Below, in pieces: positions 42,030 through 51,933 of a DNA stretch of 64,000 nt (position 1 is the first letter of the stretch; each line of letters opens with the position of its first letter). Below the pieces are notes generated by a model that saw only the letters and a list, made by a program, of their open reading frames with translations, was not told the origin of the DNA and ran no database searches. The DNA comes from Fictibacillus phosphorivorans (lineage in GTDB: Bacteria; Bacillota; Bacilli; Bacillales; Fictibacillaceae): positions 62,001-126,000 of the forward strand of contig NZ_JAMBOR010000009.1 of the NCBI RefSeq assembly GCF_023715845.1, read 5' to 3'. Made by a program: the position numbers and the translations under genes.

Positions 42030-43961
42030 TTGTTGAAAAAAGTATTATTCGGCCTATTGATTGTATCCTTACTGTTTACCAGCCCCATGATTTATGAACG
42101 AATTAAAACAGAATCCTCAAACAATACATATGAAGTGATGGTCCCCTATACGGACCTGGCGATTTTAAAAAGTGAAGATGTACCTGCAGACGAGATCTAT
42201 AAAGGTTTAAAAGAGGCCGATGTACATTCTATAACGCTAGAGCCTGAAAATATTCGTTCACTCGAAACGCAAGGTGTCGTTGCGGTTCTAAGTAAAAGTG
42301 ATATTCAAAATTACTTTGCCTTGACGAATAACTTAAATACAAGCAAACTTCCTACAAACGAAGGGATTTTTGTCAGTTTTCTTAAAGAAAACCATAAGTC
42401 AGAAGAATATTTAAAACGCGCCTTTCAAGATAAAATAACGACCATTACAGCAAATGGCCAAAAATTTTACTTTATTGAAGGAAAAACAAATGACGATCCA
42501 AAGATTGAGGATAAATCACTAGGTTATTTTAATACAGAAGCTTATGAAGAGATTGTATCCAACGGATTCCAGGTAGTTCCTCGTATAAAAAATGACTTTT
42601 CTTCGGACGAAAAAGAGGATGGCCATTCGAACAACGAAACGATGGTTAAACAACTCCTAAAGTTTCCAAAAAATGAAGTGGATAAGGTTCTGTTCATTGG
42701 AAAAGAAGTAGTCGGATATGATGGTAAAGGTAGAGAGAAATTAAGTAAATATGCAAAACAATTAAAAGCGAATGATTATGATGTTGTTGTCATAGAGGGA
42801 ACTGAGCAAAAAGGCATGCAGACCTTTGCGAAGGAAATGAATTATGATGTAGAAAGGCTTTACTCTGAGACTAGAACCAGTGAAGACGCTGCTTCTGAAC
42901 GATTAGCACGCGCAGTAAAAGAGCGTAACATTCGAACATTTTTAGTGAAAGTTCAAAAGTTAGATGACAAATCGGCTGAAGATGAATTTAAACAAATGAT
43001 TAACGAGATTCAGGACTTTCATGCCGAAGCACCTGGCTACTTTAAAACAGGTGAAGCACAGCCGTTTAAAGATATGAAAGATTATAAATGGCTACAGCTT
43101 TTTGCATTTTTAGGTGGATCTGTTTACCTTGCATTAGCGGCAGCATCCGTTCATAAAAAACTAACCATGCTGGCTCTGGTCGGCGGATTGGTTCTATCAG
43201 CAGGTTACCTCTTGCTTGGAGTTGGAATGCTGTTAAAAGGTCTCGCGTTATTAGTAGCTACAGCAGGTCCGATCTGGGCTGTATTAAGCGTTCGACAGGC
43301 TAAAAACATTGATAAGATCGTTTGGAATTTTGTAATGGCAGCTCTCATTGTTTTTGCTGGAGCATGGCTTGTTGTGTGTTTACTTTATGGAGATGCCTAT
43401 TTATATAAACTTGAAGAATTCCGAGGCATTAAAGTGCTTCTTGCCTTACCGATCCTCGTTACGGCAATCGTTCTTGGTCTTCAAGTCAACCAGGCTACCT
43501 CACTTAAAAAGTTCATGAGCTACTTGAATACTCCTGTTCGCTATTGGCATGTCGTAGTACTCGGAGTAGTTGCAGTGATTGGGGCTTATTATTTAAGCCG
43601 CTCAGGTAACACAGGAACAGCAAGTGCTCTAGAATTAACGTTTAGAAGCAAGCTCGAAGAGATCATGTTTGTTCGTCCGCGTACGAAAGAGTTCTTGATC
43701 GGATTCCCGTTCTTTGTGTTCGGACTTTACTTGTTCCGCAGATATGCTGGAATCGCAAGTGTGTTCCTAGTGGTTGGTGCTATCGGATTCGCATCGATGA
43801 TGAACACATTTACTCATCTGCACATTCCTTTAATGCTGTCTGTGCTGCGCTCTCTATACGCGCTGGTTATCGGACTCATGATCGGACTTGTGATGATAGC
43901 TGTTTATAAAGCGTTAAAAGAGAAGTTGTACCCGTACGTACGTGAAAGGTGGATACAATGA
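42030..43961 (+). CDS. DUF5693 family membrane protein
   Basis: 643 residues from TTG 42030 (GAGAAAGGAA upstream). N-terminal membrane segment (about 4-22), an extracellular domain of about 320 residues (MVPYTDLAILKSEDVPADEIYKG, VVAVLSKSDIQNYF, LARAVKERNIRTFLVK), then about nine membrane segments in the last 280 residues. DUF5693 genes regularly precede csaB, and here the stop overlaps the csaB start by four bases, so they are translationally coupled. I know of no assigned function; a part in delivery of pyruvate-bearing polysaccharide or its substrate is a guess. Confidence 0.85.
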   Translation: MLKKVLFGLLIVSLLFTSPMIYERIKTESSNNTYEVMVPYTDLAILKSEDVPADEIYKGLKEADVHSITLEPENIRSLETQGVVAVLSKSDIQNYFALTNNLNTSKLPTNEGIFVSFLKENHKSEEYLKRAFQDKITTITANGQKFYFIEGKTNDDPKIEDKSLGYFNTEAYEEIVSNGFQVVPRIKNDFSSDEKEDGHSNNETMVKQLLKFPKNEVDKVLFIGKEVVGYDGKGREKLSKYAKQLKANDYDVVVIEGTEQKGMQTFAKEMNYDVERLYSETRTSEDAASERLARAVKERNIRTFLVKVQKLDDKSAEDEFKQMINEIQDFHAEAPGYFKTGEAQPFKDMKDYKWLQLFAFLGGSVYLALAAASVHKKLTMLALVGGLVLSAGYLLLGVGMLLKGLALLVATAGPIWAVLSVRQAKNIDKIVWNFVMAALIVFAGAWLVVCLLYGDAYLYKLEEFRGIKVLLALPILVTAIVLGLQVNQATSLKKFMSYLNTPVRYWHVVVLGVVAVIGAYYLSRSGNTGTASALELTFRSKLEEIMFVRPRTKEFLIGFPFFVFGLYLFRRYAGIASVFLVVGAIGFASMMNTFTHLHIPLMLSVLRSLYALVIGLMIGLVMIAVYKALKEKLYPYVRERWIQ

Positions 43962-45031
43962 AAGTAGTTTTATCAGGTTATTACGGATTTAATAATATTG
44001 GGGATGAGGCGATTCTTCTATCGATCATCTCGGCTTTAAAAGAACAAAAGCCAGATATCGAAATCGTTGTATTGTCTAACGATCCTGAATTCACAAAGAA
44101 AACATATGGCGTTGAAGCCATAAACCGCTGGCAGATGAAAGATGTTTATGCTTGTTTGAAAACCTCGGATGGATTGATTTCAGGCGGGGGAAGTCTATTG
44201 CAGGATAAAACAGGTATGAAGAGCATTCCTTATTACACAGGTATTATGATGCTTGCCCGCATGGCAGGGAAACCGTTCTTTATCTATGCACAAGGAATGG
44301 GACCAATCGATAAATCAGTGAGTCAGTTCTTGACGAGAATGATGCTTAAAAAAGCAGGAAAGATTACGCTTCGTGATACGGGTTCCATACAGTTGTTGAG
44401 GAATCTCGGTCTTACGAATGGGATGGAGCTTGTCCCGGACCCTGTACTCGGGTTTCATTTAGATGAGCCAAAATCAGATTGGTACCAGCAGCAAGGTTTT
44501 ACAAAGCCTGTGTTGACGGTCTCTGTTCGTGAATGGCCGACAGCCACTGATTTTAAAAAGAAGATTGCTGAAGCACTTGATGATTTTATTCAGAGAGGGA
44601 ACGAGGTTGTATTCATCCCGATGCATGATAAACATGACGATGATACTTCCCGTGAGATTCTGGCTATGATGAGCGAGAAAGCGCATGTTGCTCCATATCA
44701 TGCTTCGATTGAAGAAAAGGTATCGATCATCGGCTTATCTGATATGCTTTTAGCGATGAGACTTCATGCATTGATTTTTGCAGGAATCATGAACACGCCG
44801 TTTCTGGCATTGTCTTATGATCCTAAGATCGATGCGTTCTCTGAACAAGCGAATCAGCCGGTGTTTGCTCATGTTGGTGGTGAGTGGACGAGCGAGGAAT
44901 TAGCGTCAGCACTGATCCGCCATTTAAAGGCGCTGCCAGAAGAGAAAGAGAAGTTGGCAGCAGCTGTCGGTCCATTGACTGCGAAAGCGAAAGATACAGC
45001 GAAACAAGCGATCGAGCTGTTTTCGCATTGA
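43958..45031 (+). CDS. csaB: polysaccharide pyruvyl transferase CsaB
   Basis: 357 residues from ATG 43958, overlapping the previous stop by four bases, with AAAGGTGG upstream. Family landmarks: VVLSGYYGFNNIGDEAILLSI at the N-terminus, DGLISGGGSLLQDKTGMKSI, YAQGMGPIDK, and AMRLHALIFAGIMNTPFLALSYDPKI with the conserved RLH. CsaB adds ketal-pyruvate to the secondary wall polysaccharide; SLH domains bind this pyruvylated sugar. At least four SLH proteins and two oxidoreductases with SLH-like ends occur in the window, so this enzyme is the key to their anchoring. Confidence 0.95.
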   Translation: MKVVLSGYYGFNNIGDEAILLSIISALKEQKPDIEIVVLSNDPEFTKKTYGVEAINRWQMKDVYACLKTSDGLISGGGSLLQDKTGMKSIPYYTGIMMLARMAGKPFFIYAQGMGPIDKSVSQFLTRMMLKKAGKITLRDTGSIQLLRNLGLTNGMELVPDPVLGFHLDEPKSDWYQQQGFTKPVLTVSVREWPTATDFKKKIAEALDDFIQRGNEVVFIPMHDKHDDDTSREILAMMSEKAHVAPYHASIEEKVSIIGLSDMLLAMRLHALIFAGIMNTPFLALSYDPKIDAFSEQANQPVFAHVGGEWTSEELASALIRHLKALPEEKEKLAAAVGPLTAKAKDTAKQAIELFSH

Positions 45032-45034
45032 TTT

Positions 45035-45080
45035 AACCCCTGTTAGGAGGCATGAGGTGTTCTAGCAGGGTTGTTTATTT
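45035..45080 (+). terminator. possible terminator after csaB
   Basis: AACCCCTGTTAG / CTAGCAGGGTT stem with one bulge and a long loop, followed by GTTTATTT. Confidence 0.5.
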
Positions 45081-45190
45081 GTCGATTTGAGTGTATATGC
45101 ATGTTTGTAGCGCAATGAATGGATATTTTCGCGCGATTAACAAACATTTAAGAGAGATTATCTACAATTATGGAGCGATTCCATAATGAA

Positions 45191-45225
45191 AGCACTGCAA
45201 ATTAACTTTGCAGTGCTTCTCTTTT
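45191..45225. terminator. hairpin between convergent csaB and LtaS-like genes
   Basis: Perfect 11-bp stem AGCACTGCAAA with its complement and a 5-base loop, then TCTCTTTT on the plus strand; little T-run on the minus strand. Confidence 0.65.
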
Positions 45226-45244
45226 ACTCTAATCATGTAGATTT

Positions 45245-47131
45245 TCACTTCTCAGGCAGTGACTTCAAATAAGCGTCAGATAGACTCAATAATTTCAAAA
45301 TCCGATCATAATCCTCTTTATAGGGAGCATGTGGTACCTTTTTCGCTGTCTCCAAGATTAACGCTTCGCCATCCTCAAATGATTTACCAGGCTGAAACAC
45401 CACTTCATCATTAAAGAAAGATCCTGCTGGCATATAATAGCGCATACCGATCAAGTTCTCCTGATCATTCAACAAGTCTTGGCCAAAATGAACATGGTCT
45501 TTTAGAGAAATGCCAAGCAAGTTAGCCAAAGTCGGCATTATGTCCAATTGACCAGCAAGCTGATCAGACGTCATTCCATCATCCGTCACACCAGGTGCAG
45601 TAATCATGAACGGAACATTAAAGCGGTCGATCTTTGTATATTCATGACCCAACAACTCTTTCAAAAGCTCAGGGTCCCTCTCTTTGAACATCGTATGATG
45701 CATGCCCATATGATCTCCATAGAACGCCAGAACGGTGTTCTCCCAGATTCCTTCTTTTTTTAATTGATCAATAAACTTTCCTAATACCATGTCGTTATAG
45801 TTTATCGCTTGAATGTATTTTCCGACGATTGAACCTTTATATTTTGCTGGTAGTTCAAACACCTTTTTCTCAGGTGGGATCTCATAAGGGTGGTGGCTCG
45901 TCATCGAGATAAAATGTGCATAGAAAGGCTTGTTTTTAGCATGCAAGTTTTTTAACAGAGACATTCCTTTATTAATCAGGACTTCATCAGATGGCCCCAA
46001 TCCAATCAGATCTTCTTTTCCGAAAAAATCTAATGCGTAATATTTATTAAATCCTAAAGAAGGGTACAGTTCTACACGGTTCCAAAAATCAATTTTATCA
46101 GCATGCAGGGTGAATGTTTCGTATCCTTCTTTTTGCAAGCGTTTTGGCATACTCGGAAATGCTTTCTTCTCAAAAAATGTTGAAGTTGCGACCATACCCG
46201 CTGGATAAAATGATGTATTTGCGATGAATTCAGCATCCGATGTATTTCCGGCACCTGTTTGCTGGTAGAGATTATTAAAATAAAAGCTGTTTTTTATCAG
46301 CTTGTTCATATTAGGTGTAACTTCTTTTCCGTCCATCTTCAGGCCGATCGGAAAGTCTTGCATGGATTCAAACTGAATTAAAATTAAGTTACAATCTTTT
46401 GCTGCGCCAAAGTATTTACGTTCTGAGTCTGGAATCTCCTTAATACCTTTAATTTCATTGATTTTATCTTGAATCGTTTCTTCGCTCTTAAGCTCTTTGT
46501 CAGATAAATCTGCAGGTTGAGGAAGTCCGCCATTTGGACCGTAATAAGCCTGCAACGCTTCATAATTAAAGATTCCTTTCGTTTCTGCAGCCAGTGCAGA
46601 GTTCGTGATGATCTCATCCTTATGAAGATATAAATTAATTATACATACTGCAAAGGAAACAGCTAAAAGTGGACCAATTAGCTTCGTCTTAGAGAGTTTA
46701 TATTTAGTGTATAAGGGAAGTTTTCTAGTTAAAAGAACGATTAACATTACAAGAAAATCAACGTATAGAAGAAAATATTCTGGTTGAAGCAGCTGTGTTA
46801 CGCTATCTTTTACTGCACCAACTTGTCCTGTCTGCATTAGGGCATAATAGGTAGGAATATTTCCAAAGTATGAATGATAAACAATAATCGCAAAAAACAG
46901 AGTAGAAATTATTAAATTTAACGATATATATAGGGGGATCTTCACCTTATTCGTTGGAATATATTCGATAAGACATGCGAAAAGAAGGATATAGCTAAAT
47001 TCAAGTGAAAGTATATCTAAAAAATTTACTTCTTCAAATAAAATATATCGGGTAAATAAAATCTTTAAAACACAAGAGACAATAAATAGGGAGAACAAGG
47101 TTCCATAAAATTTAGGCTTTAGACGTTTCAA
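45245..47131 (-). CDS. lipoteichoic acid synthase family membrane protein, second copy
   Basis: 628 residues from TTG 47131. Five N-terminal membrane segments (to about residue 180), then the extracellular sulfatase-like domain: LILIQFESMQDFP (metal Glu), QTGAGNTSDAEFIANTSFYP with nucleophile T297, YGDHMGMHHTMF and INYNDMVLGKF. Complete active site. Paralogue of the protein at 14200 with clear differences, so an old duplication. Divergent from the FAD oxidoreductase gene at 47293, with 161 bases between their starts that must hold both promoters. Confidence 0.9.
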   Translation of the reverse strand: MKRLKPKFYGTLFSLFIVSCVLKILFTRYILFEEVNFLDILSLEFSYILLFACLIEYIPTNKVKIPLYISLNLIISTLFFAIIVYHSYFGNIPTYYALMQTGQVGAVKDSVTQLLQPEYFLLYVDFLVMLIVLLTRKLPLYTKYKLSKTKLIGPLLAVSFAVCIINLYLHKDEIITNSALAAETKGIFNYEALQAYYGPNGGLPQPADLSDKELKSEETIQDKINEIKGIKEIPDSERKYFGAAKDCNLILIQFESMQDFPIGLKMDGKEVTPNMNKLIKNSFYFNNLYQQTGAGNTSDAEFIANTSFYPAGMVATSTFFEKKAFPSMPKRLQKEGYETFTLHADKIDFWNRVELYPSLGFNKYYALDFFGKEDLIGLGPSDEVLINKGMSLLKNLHAKNKPFYAHFISMTSHHPYEIPPEKKVFELPAKYKGSIVGKYIQAINYNDMVLGKFIDQLKKEGIWENTVLAFYGDHMGMHHTMFKERDPELLKELLGHEYTKIDRFNVPFMITAPGVTDDGMTSDQLAGQLDIMPTLANLLGISLKDHVHFGQDLLNDQENLIGMRYYMPAGSFFNDEVVFQPGKSFEDGEALILETAKKVPHAPYKEDYDRILKLLSLSDAYLKSLPEK

Positions 47132-47292
47132 ACGGATACCCCCGAATGTACTGATTTTTAAAAATTATAAACAGTCTTCTAAATGATTGTAAAGAAACTT
47201 GAATTTCAAATTCCGACAAAAATAGTCATATACTGGGATTATTTAGTCTGATATACTTATTTCATCTGAAATTCGACCTAAAGGAGTAACCG

Positions 47293-49173
47293 ATGAAAGA
47301 TAAAAAATGGGTGAAAAGAACTAAAGCGGCTGCAATTTTATTCATAATTGTAGTTATAGTCATTGGAATAAAAAAGTTATACCCATATTCAACTACTGTG
47401 TCCAAATCAGACATAGAGCCGTATGTCGCGCCGGATATTCAAGAACAGTATGATGTGATTGTTGTTGGAGGCGAGCCGGAAGGAGTGGCTGCCGCTGTTT
47501 CAGCAGCAAAAAATGGTTCAAAAACACTTTTAATTGAACATCGGGATGGTTTAGGAGGCCTCTTTACATATGGCGCTCTTAACTTTTTAGATGTTAGTGA
47601 AGATATTAAAGGCAGTTGGGCGAACCAAGGAATTTTTCTTGAATGGCTAAAGCTGACAGGCAGTAAGATCGGATTTGATTTGACCGTTGCCGAAATGGCT
47701 TTTATGAAACTGGTCCAAGATGAAGAGCAAAACTTGACGCTGTCCTTAAACACACAGTTAAATGATGTAGTGGTGGAAGGGAATACGTTAACCGGCATTG
47801 TATTGACTGATGAGAAAGGTCAAAAGAAAACCGTTAAAGCAAAAAGATTTATTGATTCTACACAAGATGCTGATTTAGCAGTTGCGGCAAATGCACCATT
47901 CTTTAAAGGTGGAGCTGATATTGGGTTAGAGGATAGAAAAATGGCTGTAACTCTTATGATGCATTTCAGCAATATTGATTGGGATGCCGTACAGGATGCT
48001 GCCAAAGAGGATGTATTTGGCGGCGGTGAAACAACGAGCAATGTTGCGTGGGGATTTTCAAAACTCCATTATGATTATAAACCTGTCAATCCTCAAACAC
48101 GTTTGCGCGGATTGAACATGGTTCGTCAAAAAGATGGTTCGGTTTACATTAATGCACTTCAGATCTTTGGTATAGATGGATTGGATCCTGTCCAAAAACA
48201 GAAAGCCATTAAGATCGGCAAGGCTGAGACCAAACACGTATTAAAATATTTACAAAAGGAGTTCCCGGGTTTTCAAAATGCAAAAATCGAGAGTTTCCCG
48301 CCTGAATTGTATGTTCGTGAAACCAGACATATCAAAACAGAGTATCAGCTTCCTATGACAGATATTTGGGAAAATAATGATCACTGGGATTCCATTGGAT
48401 TTGGCTCGTATCCCGTTGATGTTCAAGCGACATCACCAGGCGACTATGGATATATTATTTCGAAACCCGAGCAATATGCGATACCTTTTCGCTCTTTAAT
48501 TCCGCTTAAAGTGGATAATCTTTTAATTGCGAGCAAGGCAGCAGGATACAGTTCGATTGCTGCAGGTAGTGCGCGTGTAGTACCAATTGGTATGACAGTA
48601 GGTGAGGCAGCTGGGGCAGCCGCAGCTGTTTCCATTGAAAATGAAACACCTTTTCGAGAAATGTCCAAGAACAAAAAATTGGTGAAAACACTGCAAAATG
48701 TTTTAAAAGATCAAAATGCTAATTTATATACGTTTGATCTTGATTATCCTTATAAAGGTGAGTGGTTCTATGATAACCTTAAGCCTTTAATCAATCATGG
48801 ATTAATCGTAGGTGGCTATGCGAATGAGTTCCCTGTAGATAAGCCATTTACTGAGATGACGTTCAGTAACCTCTTAACGAATGGCATTCATCGAATGGTG
48901 CCAGATCGAGCATCACAGTATAAGATGAAAGAAATGAGAAACTATATCGGTGGAGAGAAAAAAGTGTTGACTGGTCAGCATGCTGCCCGAATGCTGCTTG
49001 CCCTTGATGGTGTGAATGTTCCAAAAGAAAAAGCATGGGAAACAGCTATTGAAAAAGGTTTTATTGATAAGACGCTACAAAATAAAATAAACCCTGAAGA
49101 TGAGCTAAAAGGCAGTGAAGGGTATTACTTAGTAGGACATGTATTAAACAAGATAGAAAATATCGAGCAGTAG
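47293..49173 (+). CDS. membrane-anchored FAD-dependent oxidoreductase, second copy
   Basis: 626 residues, ATG 47293 with AAAGGAGTAACC. Basic N-terminus (KDKKWVKRTK) and one membrane segment (about 12-30), no twin-arginine motif. FAD domain: YDVIVVGGEPEGVAAAVSAA, EHRDGLGGLFTYGALNFLD, DSTQDADLAVAANAPF, RETRHIKTEYQLP, IPFRSLIPLKVDNLLIASKA. The C-terminal part (WFYDNLKPLINHGLIVGGY, then DKPFTEMTF) keeps the SLH-like pattern seen in the copy at 20688. Substrate not known. Both copies pair with an LtaS-like gene in the same neighbourhood. Confidence 0.85.
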   Translation: MKDKKWVKRTKAAAILFIIVVIVIGIKKLYPYSTTVSKSDIEPYVAPDIQEQYDVIVVGGEPEGVAAAVSAAKNGSKTLLIEHRDGLGGLFTYGALNFLDVSEDIKGSWANQGIFLEWLKLTGSKIGFDLTVAEMAFMKLVQDEEQNLTLSLNTQLNDVVVEGNTLTGIVLTDEKGQKKTVKAKRFIDSTQDADLAVAANAPFFKGGADIGLEDRKMAVTLMMHFSNIDWDAVQDAAKEDVFGGGETTSNVAWGFSKLHYDYKPVNPQTRLRGLNMVRQKDGSVYINALQIFGIDGLDPVQKQKAIKIGKAETKHVLKYLQKEFPGFQNAKIESFPPELYVRETRHIKTEYQLPMTDIWENNDHWDSIGFGSYPVDVQATSPGDYGYIISKPEQYAIPFRSLIPLKVDNLLIASKAAGYSSIAAGSARVVPIGMTVGEAAGAAAAVSIENETPFREMSKNKKLVKTLQNVLKDQNANLYTFDLDYPYKGEWFYDNLKPLINHGLIVGGYANEFPVDKPFTEMTFSNLLTNGIHRMVPDRASQYKMKEMRNYIGGEKKVLTGQHAARMLLALDGVNVPKEKAWETAIEKGFIDKTLQNKINPEDELKGSEGYYLVGHVLNKIENIEQ

Positions 49174-49221
49174 AGTTGGTACAAACAGTATCTGCAAAGA
49201 GTATTATTATGGAGACCTATA

Positions 49222-49264
49222 CAAAAAAAGGAGCTAACTCTTAAGCGAGTTAGCTCCTTTCATA
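49222..49264. terminator. bidirectional Rho-independent terminator
   Basis: Perfect 14-bp stem AAAGGAGCTAACTC with its complement and a 6-base loop; A-run on the left gives a good T-run for the minus-strand acyltransferase gene. Confidence 0.88.
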
Positions 49265-49267
49265 ATC

Positions 49268-50437
49268 TTATGATGCACGTGCTGTCGATTCTTTTGTTGA
49301 TGGTACATAAGGATCTTTCGGTTTTGGTCCGAACAGAACCCAAGATTTCTTATACTTCATAATAAAGCCGACGATGATCCATGAACCGATCAAAGCAAAT
49401 AAGAAGAAGGAAGCAACAGCTACGTGATAAAGAATAGGATCTGATGTTACAAGCACTTTACGTGCAATTAATAACAAAATGGGGTGGATCAAATAAACAC
49501 CGAATGATACAACACCTAAGTGGATCATGACGTTCAATACTTTTTCGTGAAGGTTTCGGTATAACCAATAAGCAATCTGCATGAGAACTAAAGCAGACGT
49601 GAACGTATGAACATTCCATAATAATTCATAAATTTTAGAGTCGATTATCGCGCCATTTGCACGAGTTACATACCAAACTCCAACATGACCTGCTGAAGCA
49701 GCAATCCAGATCGCCCAAAGTGGAAGCCAAACTAAAGCATTTTTAGAGAAAAGCTTTTCCTTCGTAACAATCAGATAATCAAGAATCTGTTTGTAGTGGA
49801 TCCCCATAAAGGCACCTAAGAAGTAATAGGACATATACGAGAATGAAATACTACCTTTTAAAGAATACTGCCAGTAGTAATGGTTCATTAATACGAATGC
49901 CCACTGAAGGACAAATCCAATCCAGATCGTATGTTTCGTAACCTTAGGGAACTTCTTCAAGAACATTAAGATAAACGGGAACAAGATATATAACTGGATA
50001 GAGATAAACACAAAGTATAAATGTGTGTATGCTTTACCTGTCATGAATTTTACCAAGAAAGCATTCATCATCTCACCTGTACTTGTATATCCTTGAACAG
50101 AAGCTGTCAAAGCAAAGTATAGGATAGAGAAAATCAAGTAAGGGATGACGATAAATAGTAATCGTTTTTTGTAAAACCCAGCAATACGTTCTTTTGTTAA
50201 TGGTTTGTGATAATAGTTAAAGAATAAAACAAAACTACTTAAGAAAATAAAGGTTGGTGTACCAAACTTAAAGAAAATATTTAAGAAGTTATATACGCCA
50301 TATAACGATGATTCAGTATTAAATCCGGCCACTATACCAGATGTAGAGTGAACCATGATTACACCAATAATCGCTAAAGCACGAACCAAGTAAATTTCAC
50401 GAATTTGCTGAGGTTTTTGCATCGTATTGTTTTTCAT
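49268..50437 (-). CDS. membrane acyltransferase 3 family protein
   Basis: 389 residues from ATG 50437, preceded by GAGGTGAAAG; the frame is open further upstream but without ribosome signals. Ten membrane segments. Signature at the N-terminus: IYLVRALAIIGVIMVHSTSG with the conserved His, then FFKFGTPTFIFLSSFVLFFNYY, and VVSFGVYLIHPILLLIARK near the end. Probably O-acylates a wall or membrane glycan. Neighbours are an exported oxidoreductase and the LCP ligase. Confidence 0.85.
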   Translation of the reverse strand: MKNNTMQKPQQIREIYLVRALAIIGVIMVHSTSGIVAGFNTESSLYGVYNFLNIFFKFGTPTFIFLSSFVLFFNYYHKPLTKERIAGFYKKRLLFIVIPYLIFSILYFALTASVQGYTSTGEMMNAFLVKFMTGKAYTHLYFVFISIQLYILFPFILMFLKKFPKVTKHTIWIGFVLQWAFVLMNHYYWQYSLKGSISFSYMSYYFLGAFMGIHYKQILDYLIVTKEKLFSKNALVWLPLWAIWIAASAGHVGVWYVTRANGAIIDSKIYELLWNVHTFTSALVLMQIAYWLYRNLHEKVLNVMIHLGVVSFGVYLIHPILLLIARKVLVTSDPILYHVAVASFFLFALIGSWIIVGFIMKYKKSWVLFGPKPKDPYVPSTKESTARAS

Positions 50438-50602
50438 GTCTTTCACCTCATTTGGATTATATAGTTGATAATTGTCATAAGTTAAGGTCAATAAATACAA
50501 TAAATACAACGCTTGTTAGTGTAACATGTATCATTTAGATAGTAAAATTTATTTATTTCCAGTTATTTTACAAATCTGTAGCCAGTCCAGCAAAAAACAC
50601 AC

Positions 50603-50636
50603 AAAAAAAGCTTCCCTAATCTCAGGGAAGCTAAAC
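50603..50636 (-). terminator. Rho-independent terminator of the LCP gene
   Basis: Minus-strand stem AGCTTCCCT/AGGGAAGCT followed by T7, 20 bases past the stop codon at 50656. Confidence 0.85.
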
Positions 50637-50655
50637 GGGTTTTTCTTAAAAATTA

Positions 50656-51699
50656 TTAATTTGTTTGTTCAGATTCTGTTTCTTCACTTGTTGAAGTTTC
50701 CTTACTTGGCTCATATTCATAACCAGGAAGCTCCAAGTGAGATTTAAGCTTTTCGGAAACTTCTTCAACGGAAGCTTCGTCTAGTTCATAGTAGTATGCA
50801 CCCGTACTTGTATCATCATATCCTTCTAGCTTTAAGTTCTCAATGTCATTAATGGATTTAGAATACTTAAACAATGCTAAGATATTGCCAAACGTGAAGT
50901 TTGTTGCCATGTTGTCACCAACAGTATCGATAACCTTTCCGTACTTCGGAATAGATTCCATCGTAGCTGACTTTTTAATGATCGCTTCAACAAGCTGCTT
51001 CTGGCGATCTCCACGATAAATATCAGAATCGAGCTTACGTGTTCTTGCATAGGCAAGTGCTTCTTCAGGACCTAATTCTTGTACACCAGGTTTTAAATGA
51101 ATAGCGCCTGGTTCATCTTTACTGTTTTGCTCAGTGATTTCTTTTTCTACATTGATCTCAACACCGCCCAGAGCATCAATAATCTCAAGGAAAGCATCGA
51201 AGTTTAATTTTACATAATAATCCACGGGAACATCGAAAAGATTTTCAACCGTTTCAACCGTTAAATCCATACCGCCAAACGAATGTGCGTGTCCGATTCG
51301 GTCTGGGCTGCGTCGACCGGGTATCTCTACTTTCGAGTCACGCGGCATGCTGACCATCTTAACGGATTTATCTTTTCTATTGAATGTAGCCAAGATCAAA
51401 GCATCAGATCTGACACCTTTATAGTCACCATTCGCGCTGAACCCGCGTTTGGAACTATCATCGACTCCTGCTAAAAGAACGGAGAAGTGATCTTTAGAAG
51501 GATCGACTGCTTGTTGACGTTTTTCTGATTTACCTCCACGCCCTAATTCTTCGTTCGCATTAGAAGTGGCATTCGCTAATTTATATGTTATATAAGAGCC
51601 GTATCCTACTGATGCCAATATAACGACCAGTAAAGGAACAAGTATAAAAAGTATACGGCGTCTTCTTTTTCTCCTCTTGCGCATAACTTTTCTATTCAT
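50656..51699 (-). CDS. LytR-CpsA-Psr (LCP) family wall polymer ligase, TagV-like
   Basis: 347 residues from ATG 51699 (AAAGGAG upstream; the earlier ATG has no site). Strongly basic N-terminus (RKVMRKRRKRRRR), one membrane segment, then the LCP domain: LLAGVDDSSKR, DALILATFNRKDKSVKMVSMPRDSKVEI, HAHSFGGMDLTVETVENLFDVPVDYYVKLNFDAF, EALAYARTRKLDSDIYRGDRQKQLVEAI with the phosphate-binding Arg residues. A Ser/Glu-rich tail. LCP enzymes move teichoic or secondary polymers from lipid carrier to peptidoglycan. In B. subtilis tagV lies beside yvyE and degS, as here, so this is the positional TagV. Confidence 0.92.
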   Translation of the reverse strand: MNRKVMRKRRKRRRRILFILVPLLVVILASVGYGSYITYKLANATSNANEELGRGGKSEKRQQAVDPSKDHFSVLLAGVDDSSKRGFSANGDYKGVRSDALILATFNRKDKSVKMVSMPRDSKVEIPGRRSPDRIGHAHSFGGMDLTVETVENLFDVPVDYYVKLNFDAFLEIIDALGGVEINVEKEITEQNSKDEPGAIHLKPGVQELGPEEALAYARTRKLDSDIYRGDRQKQLVEAIIKKSATMESIPKYGKVIDTVGDNMATNFTFGNILALFKYSKSINDIENLKLEGYDDTSTGAYYYELDEASVEEVSEKLKSHLELPGYEYEPSKETSTSEETESEQTN

Positions 51700-51933
51700 A
51701 ATGGAAAACTCCTTTATCATTCAAAGAAATAAGGGCTACGCCCATAGTATAAATCTTTCGAAACAAATATATATAATGTTGGTGTCAACCTAAACGTAAT
51801 TTTTTGGCAAATCGTTTTTGCATTAGTTTTATGTTAAGAGACGACAGTCAAAATAGCAACAAAATTTTTGTTACATTTTGTTGAAATCAGGGGAAAATGA
51901 ACTATAAATCTCTGGTAAAGCTTTGTTGTTTTG
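51700..51933. other. intergenic stretch upstream of the LCP gene
   Basis: AT-rich sequence that must hold the minus-strand promoter of the LCP gene. I see no box that I can place with confidence and no open frame. Confidence 0.4.
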
